Below are positions 5,358-10,280 of a stretch of DNA of 10,280 nucleotides, piece by piece. Numbering within the stretch: the stretch's first letter is position 1; every line of letters starts with the position of its first letter. The DNA comes from Oscillospiraceae bacterium. Its GTDB lineage: Bacteria; Bacillota; Clostridia; Oscillospirales; Ruminococcaceae. The translations under genes were made by a program, and so were the position numbers. The stretch is from NCBI GenBank assembly GCA_015067375.1, contig SVMQ01000055.1, positions 1 to 10,280 of the forward strand. The letters are read 5' to 3'. The notes below the pieces were generated by a model. The model saw only the letters and a list, made by a program, of their open reading frames with translations, was not told the origin of the DNA and did no database searches.

Positions 5358-7607
5358 ATGACACAAAGAGTGATAAGACGTGAAACGGCATGGGCAAGGG
5401 TATGGGAGTTTATTCGTGAAAACGCAGTATGGGCAGCAGGTGGATTCGTGCTGGAACTGGCGTCAGGCGGACTTGGAATGGCGGTCGGGGGGGTAGCTTT
5501 TGTTGCGGCGTTGGACGGCACAAGGAGGCTGTATGCACTTGGCGGTGCTGCTTTTGCGGCGCTGCTGAGCGGATTTCCTACAGCGCTGGCATCGCTTGCG
5601 GCGTTGGGGATAGTGCTGATATCGCAGCTCGTACCTTGCGGCAGCAGCCGAATAGGAAGCGGCGTGGTGCGCTGTATGGCGGCAGTGCTGTCGGTGTTTT
5701 TCACGCGCGTTGCTGACGCGGCAGAGCCGTCACAGCTGCTTGGGGTATTCATTGCCTCCGCAGCGACGGGAGTTTTTACGGTATGTTTGTATATGCTGCT
5801 GGACGTTGTGCGGCTGCGCGGCTTCGATATGTCTGAGGCAGGAGATTGCGCGCTCGCGTCAGTCGTGTCTGCGCTGGCATTCATGTCGCTGGCAGGATTG
5901 GATTACGCGGTGGTGAATTTCGGTCGGCTCATGTTAGGTGCAGTGCTGCTGATACTCACAGCGCGCAGAGGTCTGGCGGCTGCTGCGGTGGTGGGAGTAC
6001 CTGCGTTATTCGGTATGTGTGCGGCATCGCCCGAGATAGGGGGCGGCGCGGCGGCTATTGCAATGGGTACAGTGGTCAGCTGCTTTCTTGCGAGATACGG
6101 AAAGGCTACCCGTGCGATAGGAGTGGTATTCTTCGGCTGTGCAGGACTGCTGTTGTCAGGGAGCGGCGAAAGTCCGTGGAAACTTTTCGGTGAGTTGGCG
6201 GCTGCAGGCGCGCTGTTTGTATTGCTGCCTGCGGAGCGCCTTGGCACAGGTGAACAGGATTTCACTGACAGAGCGGTAGCTTTGATGATAAGAGAGCGGC
6301 TGTGTTTCGCCGCGGATGCTATTTCAGGCGTCAGCGGAGGCCTTAATGCCGCGGCGGAAACGCTGGAGCGCAGATATGCCACTACACTTGCGCAGGTCAG
6401 TGACGACGCGGCTGACCGCGCCTGCAAAAGCTGTCCGAATAATATGACGTGCTGGGGGCGGAAATATGAGCTTTTTCATGCGGAGTTCAATCGCCTTGTC
6501 AAGCTGTGCAGGAGCGGTGTGAAGCTGACAGAGCACAGCCTTTCGCCGCTCGTTGCGGATGAGTGCATAGACAAGGCGGCAGTGATAAAAGGCGTGGAAG
6601 CGGCTTATGAGCGCTATCGCGCCGCGGCAGCGGACGAGCGAAGGATACGTGAGCTGCGGCGCATCTACACTGAGCAGCTTGCGTCAGTGCATGATATACT
6701 GGAGGATATGGGATATTCTGCGGCGAGGGGCGGCGGCAAGAATCGCACGGCTGAAAAGCGCGCGGAGAAAGTGCTGAAGGATTGTGGATTGAAAGAGCCT
6801 ACTGCATTCATTAGCCGTGACAAGCGCGGTCGTATGCTGCTCGAGGCATACGGCAGCGGTGAGCTTCGCACTGAAAGAGAGTATCTTGGCGGTCTGCTGA
6901 TAAATGCACTTGGCCGCGAGCTGGAGCTTCCCGAGGTCAGCGGAAGCGGCGACAGAGTGCGCGTCACAACGACTGAGCGTACGCAATTCTCCGCAGAGAT
7001 AGGTACTTTTCAGCTGTGCAAGGGAAAAAACCGCGTCTGCGGCGACTGCTACGACAGTTTTACAGACCCGTCGGGGCGGCTGTATGTCGTGTTGTCAGAC
7101 GGCATGGGCAGCGGCAGCAGGGCGCGCATAGATTCGGCGCTTGCCTGCTCTATGATGTCGAAGCTGCTGAAAAGCGGGATATCCTTAGGCGCTGCATTGG
7201 AAACGGTCAACACATCACTTATGGTAAAGTCCGCGGATGAGAGTTTCGCTACACTTGATATCTGCCGCATAGACCTCAATACGGGAGAGTGCATGGTGTT
7301 CAAGGCAGGCGCTTCCACCACTTACATCAAGTGTGCGGACAAGCTTGTCAGGGCAAGTCTTTCCTCAGCGCCAGCAGGCACGGGCGGAAGGTTGACTGTA
7401 CCCGCGCAGCGCTTTAATGTCGGCAACGGTGATGTTATAATCATGACGACGGATGGCGCGTCGGTGGATGAGGCGTGGCTGTCGCGCGAGTTATCTAACA
7501 GGATAGGTCCGCAGGAGCTGTCCGAAAAGATAGCCAGAGCCGCGCGCTCAGCAGAAAACGGACGCGAGGACGATATCAGCGTCATCGCGGTAGCGGTAGG
7601 CAGATAA
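5358..7607 (+). CDS. spoIIE: Stage II sporulation protein E (SpoIIE), PP2C phosphatase
   Basis: A 749-residue membrane-anchored serine phosphatase. In Bacillus it dephosphorylates the anti-anti-sigma factor SpoIIAA to release SigF in the forespore, and it associates with the polar septum through FtsZ. Residues about 17-295 hold roughly ten hydrophobic segments, very rich in Ala, Gly, Leu and Val. The central regulatory region (about 305-530) includes the family's cysteine cluster C356-x2-C359-x5-C365-Trp and a helical, Arg/Glu-rich stretch. The C-terminal PP2C domain (about 545-749) carries the metal-binding residues: GD at 562-563, DGMGSG with D581, TTDG with D699, and REDDISV with D738/D739. 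All appear intact. The length is somewhat under the Bacillus protein (about 827). The ATG at 5358 has AGAAAGGA 9 bases upstream. It is divergent from the ksgA operon and runs directly into tetR without a terminator. Confidence 0.95.
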   Translation: MTQRVIRRETAWARVWEFIRENAVWAAGGFVLELASGGLGMAVGGVAFVAALDGTRRLYALGGAAFAALLSGFPTALASLAALGIVLISQLVPCGSSRIGSGVVRCMAAVLSVFFTRVADAAEPSQLLGVFIASAATGVFTVCLYMLLDVVRLRGFDMSEAGDCALASVVSALAFMSLAGLDYAVVNFGRLMLGAVLLILTARRGLAAAAVVGVPALFGMCAASPEIGGGAAAIAMGTVVSCFLARYGKATRAIGVVFFGCAGLLLSGSGESPWKLFGELAAAGALFVLLPAERLGTGEQDFTDRAVALMIRERLCFAADAISGVSGGLNAAAETLERRYATTLAQVSDDAADRACKSCPNNMTCWGRKYELFHAEFNRLVKLCRSGVKLTEHSLSPLVADECIDKAAVIKGVEAAYERYRAAAADERRIRELRRIYTEQLASVHDILEDMGYSAARGGGKNRTAEKRAEKVLKDCGLKEPTAFISRDKRGRMLLEAYGSGELRTEREYLGGLLINALGRELELPEVSGSGDRVRVTTTERTQFSAEIGTFQLCKGKNRVCGDCYDSFTDPSGRLYVVLSDGMGSGSRARIDSALACSMMSKLLKSGISLGAALETVNTSLMVKSADESFATLDICRIDLNTGECMVFKAGASTTYIKCADKLVRASLSSAPAGTGGRLTVPAQRFNVGNGDVIIMTTDGASVDEAWLSRELSNRIGPQELSEKIARAARSAENGREDDISVIAVAVGR

Positions 7608-7608
7608 T

Positions 7609-7623
7609 GGTTGACAATCAACC
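7609..7623. promoter_or_regulatory. Candidate TetR autoregulatory operator
   Basis: GGTTGA-CAA-TCAACC is a perfect 15-bp palindrome with 6-bp arms. It starts 2 bases after the spoIIE stop and fully covers the tetR -35 box (7611-7616). TetR-family dimers usually bind short palindromes of this length within their own promoters. Confidence 0.5.
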
Positions 7624-7639
7624 GAGAAAGTGGTAAAAT
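7611..7639 (+). promoter_or_regulatory. SigA promoter for the TetR-family gene
   Basis: TTGACA (7611-7616), 17 bases, TAAAAT (7634-7639), preceded by an extended -10 TGG. Predicted start near 7646. It shows that tetR can be expressed independently of spoIIE. Confidence 0.8.
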
Positions 7640-7670
7640 CTACACATGACCAAAGACGGGAGGTGGCAGC

Positions 7671-8255
7671 ATGGCTGAAAAAGGGGATCTTCGCGTGATA
7701 AAAACACGCAGGATAATCAAGGATGCGCTGATAGAGCTTATGTCGCACAAGGAAGTGTCTGCCATCACCATCACGGAGCTTTCAGAGAAAGCCATGATAA
7801 ACCGCAAGACCTTTTATCGGCATTACCGTGCGGTTTCGGACGTTGTGACGGAGCTGGAGAATGAGATACTCTCGGATTTTGCTGAGGCGCTGAAAAGCGG
7901 CAACCGCAGCTGTCTTGATATCGTTGCGGTGGTGGGAGATATCAGCGCGCTTATCGAGCGGCGCAGGGATTTTTTTGCAAAAATGATGAAGCTCAACCCA
8001 GACCTGTTTAACGCAGGCAGGATAAAAGCTATGCTTCGCCGTGCTGTGGAGGTGTCGCTGAAAAGCAGCGGCGGAATAACGGATGCGCCGACGCTTTCGG
8101 CTGTATCGGAGTTTGCTGTGTCGGGCGTGCTGGGGCTTTATTCCGAGTGGTTTGACAACGGCTGCCGCGGTAGTCTGGATTTCGTGACGGATGTGGCAAG
8201 GCGCATGATGGCGGATGGCGTCCGCGGATTCGTTAGGGCTGAAGTAAACGTATGA
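7671..8255 (+). CDS. TetR/AcrR-family transcriptional regulator
   Basis: A 194-residue one-component repressor-type regulator of normal length. The N-terminal DNA-binding domain covers residues about 10-55: TRRIIKDALIELM is helix 1, and ITITELSEKAMINRKTFYRH (32-51) is the helix-turn-helix with the family-typical TFYRHY ending. The C-terminal ligand-binding and dimerisation domain (about 56-194) is helical; its layout, with DFFAKMMKLNPDLF near the middle and GLYSEWFDNG in a late helix, resembles the TetR_C_7/DhaS-like subgroup. The ATG at 7671 has GGGAGGT (7658-7664) 6 bases upstream. The gene has its own promoter with a palindrome over the -35, so autorepression is likely. No efflux pump or enzyme gene lies beside it, so its target and ligand cannot be inferred from this window. 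Confidence 0.93.
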   Translation: MAEKGDLRVIKTRRIIKDALIELMSHKEVSAITITELSEKAMINRKTFYRHYRAVSDVVTELENEILSDFAEALKSGNRSCLDIVAVVGDISALIERRRDFFAKMMKLNPDLFNAGRIKAMLRRAVEVSLKSSGGITDAPTLSAVSEFAVSGVLGLYSEWFDNGCRGSLDFVTDVARRMMADGVRGFVRAEVNV

Positions 8256-8263
8256 CAATAACT

Positions 8264-8293
8264 ATCCCCTGAGAGGTGATGCTCTCAGGGGAT
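8264..8293. terminator. Hairpin between convergent tetR and acidic-protein genes
   Basis: A perfect 12-bp stem (8264-8275, ATCCCCTGAGAG, with 8282-8293) encloses a 6-base loop, 8 bases after the tetR stop. The following sequence (GCTTGTATT on plus, AGTTATTG on minus) lacks a true U-tract in either direction. It may be a weaker bidirectional terminator or a 3'-end-protecting stem. Confidence 0.65.
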
Positions 8294-8337
8294 GCTTGTA
8301 TTATGTGATGTTTTGAGTTGGACTGATAGACAGCATA

Positions 8338-8829
8338 TTATCCTGCAAGTCCGTTGACAGTTATAGCGCCGTCGCCGTCAACGAATATCTCGATGCAGTG
8401 GTATGCGAAATAATCGGGCTGACACACGAGATATACACTGGATGTGATATTATTCTTGTCGTCGTCGAAATATACCGATATTCCGTCGAAATGCAGCGAC
8501 GCGGCAAAGTCATCCTCGGTGATGGGGAGATATACCTTTGTGCCGTCCTCCATTATGTAACATTCATTCTCCTCGGTGCTTTCCTCTGCTTCCTCCGCGC
8601 TGCTTGCCCAGTCCTCGGCAAGGCTCAGGAAATCATCCTCCACAAGGGCTTTGACTACCTTATCTTTGTTTTTGTCGAGAAACTCCGCAAGCTTTTCGAT
8701 AAGCGGCAGCATCGCATCGAGAGAGCTTCCGTCGCAGTCGATGCCTATGCCGACCTGCTCACCCCATATCTCTGCTTTTGCTTCATAGTCGAATACATCT
8801 GATTTCGTGATATCTTTAATTTCCATCAT
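8338..8829 (-). CDS. Acidic protein of unknown function, coupled to ppk
   Basis: A 163-residue soluble protein I cannot name with confidence. The ATG at 8829 overlaps the ppk stop (ATGA), with AAAGGTG just upstream inside ppk; a second ATG at 8826 is an alternative start. By my count it has about 39 Asp/Glu, 10 Lys and no Arg, so it is strongly acidic. Residues 1-80 look helical in part (LDAMLPLIEKLAEFL), then comes a Glu-rich linker (EEAEESTEENE). After it lies a beta-rich domain with ITEDDFAASLHFDGISVYF and the ending HCIEIFVDGDGAITVNGLAG. The C-terminal half, and especially the final LAG, recalls DUF2262/DUF2004-type proteins, but this is from memory and uncertain. The overlap implies translation in fixed ratio to polyphosphate kinase. 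No signal peptide, membrane segment or catalytic motif is visible. Confidence 0.8.
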   Translation of the reverse strand: MMEIKDITKSDVFDYEAKAEIWGEQVGIGIDCDGSSLDAMLPLIEKLAEFLDKNKDKVVKALVEDDFLSLAEDWASSAEEAEESTEENECYIMEDGTKVYLPITEDDFAASLHFDGISVYFDDDKNNITSSVYLVCQPDYFAYHCIEIFVDGDGAITVNGLAG

Positions 8830-10280
8830 CTTTTCACCTTTCTGATCTTAACTTTATGCAATGTTGTCTGTGGGGTCGAGCTTTCCGCAGGGGTGGGAGC
8901 GGATGCTTCTGCAGCCTTGTAAGCCTCTTCGTAGAAATACAGCTGTGAATTGAGCGGCTGCTCGCCCTCGTTTCGTACAACATGACAGTATCTGCCGTCG
9001 CTGCCTTGCTCGCGTGCCTTTACGTTGTCACGCAGCATCACTTCAAACGACTCTGCAACTCGGTCTGCAAGCGTGCGGTCAAGGATAGGAGCGGCAACCT
9101 CAACGCGGCGCTCGGTGTTTCGGGTCATGAAGTCGGCGCTGGAGATATATACGCGCCTGCGCTCGTCCTTTCCGAAGATATAGATGCGGCTATGCTCGAG
9201 AAATCTGCCTACTATCGAAACAACGCGAATGTTCTCGGTATCGCCCTCGATGCCTGCAACAAGGCAGCAGATGCCGCGCACCACAAGCTCCACTTTAACA
9301 CCTGCACGGCTCGCCTCGGCAAGCTTGCGGATGATGTCCTTATCGGTAAGGGAGTTCATCTTTATGCCGATGTAGCCGTTTTTGCCGTAGGTTATCTCGT
9401 TGTCGATAAGCTCTACGATGCGGCTTTTAAGGCCCTTTGGCGCTACAAGCAGCTTGTTGGTGCTTTCAACAGTATTTCCGACGGTAAGCGCGTTGAATAC
9501 AACGGACGCATCCGAGCCGAAATCTCTGTCTGCTGTCATAAGCGTGAGGTCGGTGTACAGCTTTGATGTGCGCTCGTTGTAGTTTCCTGTACCCACCTGT
9601 GTTATGTAGGAGATATCGCTGCCCTCGCGCACTGTGATGAGCAGCAGCTTGGAGTGAACTTTCAGCTCTTCAAGACCATAGATGACATTTACGCCTGCTT
9701 CTTCAAGCTGCTTTGACCAGCCGATGTTGTTTTCTTCATCAAAGCGGGCGCGCAGCTCCACCAGCGCAAGTACATCCTTGCCGTTTTCTGCAGCACGGAT
9801 AAGCGCGTTGATTATCTTGCTGTCCCTCGCAACACGGTAAAGGGTTATCTTGATGGATACCACATCGGGATTGTCTGCCGCCTCGTCAAGCAGCCTTATG
9901 AATTGATTGATGTTCTCGTAGGGGTAGGACAGCAGGATGTCACGCTGCTTTATCTGCTGTATGAGCGGCTTTTTTGGGTCGATATCGGGAGAGCGCTGCG
10001 GAGTGAGCGGCTTGAAGAAAAGCTCGCTCTGCTTTTCCAGACGTCTTTCCAGTGCAGAGAGAAAATCCATGCGCAGCGGCGCTTTCTGTCGGAATATGAA
10101 ATTCTCCTTTACGCGCAGCGTCCTTGCTATGATATCCATGATATCCGCAGGCGGCTTGCCGTGGAATTCAAGGCGCACGGGCTGCAGCTTCTTGCGCTTT
10201 TTCACAAGCTCGCTCATTATCGTGCGGAAGTCAACATCGTGGTCATACAGACCCTCGTCCATGGCGATATCCGCGTTTCT
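8826..10280 (-). CDS. ppk: Polyphosphate kinase 1 (C-terminal part; N-terminus outside window)
   Basis: This is the last 484 residues of a PPK1, which reversibly polymerises the ATP gamma-phosphate into inorganic polyphosphate. The frame is open to the right edge (RNADIAMDEG at the edge is the conserved RxADxx segment), so the start and most of the N-terminal region lie beyond 10280. Visible conserved elements are ITLYRVARDS and VELRARFDEEN (phosphate-binding arginines), KVHSKLLL with the histidine equivalent to E. coli H435 (codon 9654-9656), VGTGNYNERTSKLYTD, LVRGICCL, FLEHSRIYIF with the H592 equivalent (codon 9192-9194), and SSADFMTRN. The position equivalent to E. coli H454, 19 residues after the first histidine, is Gln (codon 9597-9599). 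After the usual family end (near QLYFYEEA) comes a 30-odd-residue Ala/Pro/Ser/Thr linker ending in the basic KVKIRKVKR. The stop overlaps the start of the acidic protein gene. Confidence 0.95.
   Translation of the reverse strand, partial: RNADIAMDEGLYDHDVDFRTIMSELVKKRKKLQPVRLEFHGKPPADIMDIIARTLRVKENFIFRQKAPLRMDFLSALERRLEKQSELFFKPLTPQRSPDIDPKKPLIQQIKQRDILLSYPYENINQFIRLLDEAADNPDVVSIKITLYRVARDSKIINALIRAAENGKDVLALVELRARFDEENNIGWSKQLEEAGVNVIYGLEELKVHSKLLLITVREGSDISYITQVGTGNYNERTSKLYTDLTLMTADRDFGSDASVVFNALTVGNTVESTNKLLVAPKGLKSRIVELIDNEITYGKNGYIGIKMNSLTDKDIIRKLAEASRAGVKVELVVRGICCLVAGIEGDTENIRVVSIVGRFLEHSRIYIFGKDERRRVYISSADFMTRNTERRVEVAAPILDRTLADRVAESFEVMLRDNVKAREQGSDGRYCHVVRNEGEQPLNSQLYFYEEAYKAAEASAPTPAESSTPQTTLHKVKIRKVKR

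Noticed and set aside
5282..7000. Long open frames on the minus strand and in other plus frames across spoIIE
   Set aside because: They overlap a clear SpoIIE gene, have low-complexity Ala/Ser/Pro/Thr composition typical of antisense of Ala/Gly-rich coding DNA, and lack binding sites or recognisable domains.
7611..7621. TTGA-N3-TCAA as an FNR box
   Set aside because: FNR sites have TTGA-N6-TCAA spacing; the 3-base gap and the extended GG/CC arms fit a TetR-type operator better.
8982..9566. 194-codon plus-strand open frame across ppk
   Set aside because: It is antisense to conserved PPK1 motifs and has no upstream binding site or promoter.
1..10280. Mobile element, CRISPR array, toxin-antitoxin or phage genes
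   Set aside because: No transposase, integrase, repeat-spacer array, terminal inverted repeats or target duplication seen; the genes are chromosomal in style.

Overview
The window looks like chromosomal core and near-core DNA from an anaerobic, low-to-mid-GC Firmicute, most likely a clostridial lineage such as Ruminococcaceae/Oscillospiraceae. The grounds are a sporulation phosphatase (SpoIIE), a clostridial-type ferredoxin-like protein paired with a Crp/Fnr regulator, strong GGAGG-type ribosome binding sites and consensus SigA promoters. The taxon is an inference from gene content and sequence style. I see no insertion sequence, phage, CRISPR array, tRNA or rRNA.

Layout, left to right. (1) At 1-87 lies the start of an unidentified minus-strand gene with a coiled-coil N-terminus. 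It is divergent from a small membrane protein (326-718), and each has a near-perfect SigA promoter. (2) A convergent terminator (739-777) separates that gene from a ferredoxin-like protein (776-1468, minus). That gene is divergent from a Crp/Fnr-family regulator (1576-2235, plus). The 107-bp gap between them holds two palindromes placed like operator sites. (3) A YjdF-like (DUF2238-type) membrane protein (2284-3162, minus) is convergent with the regulator. (4) A minus-strand operon runs TPR-like protein (4699-5115), ComEB-type dCMP deaminase (4151-4639), then KsgA (3293-4147). It starts from a consensus promoter and ends in a good intrinsic terminator. (5) spoIIE (5358-7607, plus) is divergent from that operon. 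It is followed within a few bases by a TetR-family regulator (7671-8255) with its own strong promoter, whose -35 box lies inside a palindrome. (6) A convergent hairpin (8264-8293) separates tetR from a minus-strand pair: polyphosphate kinase (8826-10280, N-terminus outside the window) and a translationally coupled, very acidic protein (8338-8829).

How the parts relate: the Crp/Fnr-ferredoxin pair reads as a self-contained redox or stress-responsive module in which the regulator may activate the ferredoxin gene and repress itself. TPR-comEB-ksgA is a housekeeping operon (pyrimidine deoxynucleotide supply and 16S rRNA maturation). SpoIIE would act in SigF activation if the organism sporulates. 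PPK and its acidic partner suggest a polyphosphate function with an uncharacterised co-expressed protein. No gene set here amounts to a clearly new defence or biosynthetic system. The more notable points are the promoter architectures, a His-to-Gln change at a conserved PPK position, and the PPK-coupled acidic protein. No stretch over 300 bases lacks a gene; the longest gaps are 88-325 and 5116-5357.
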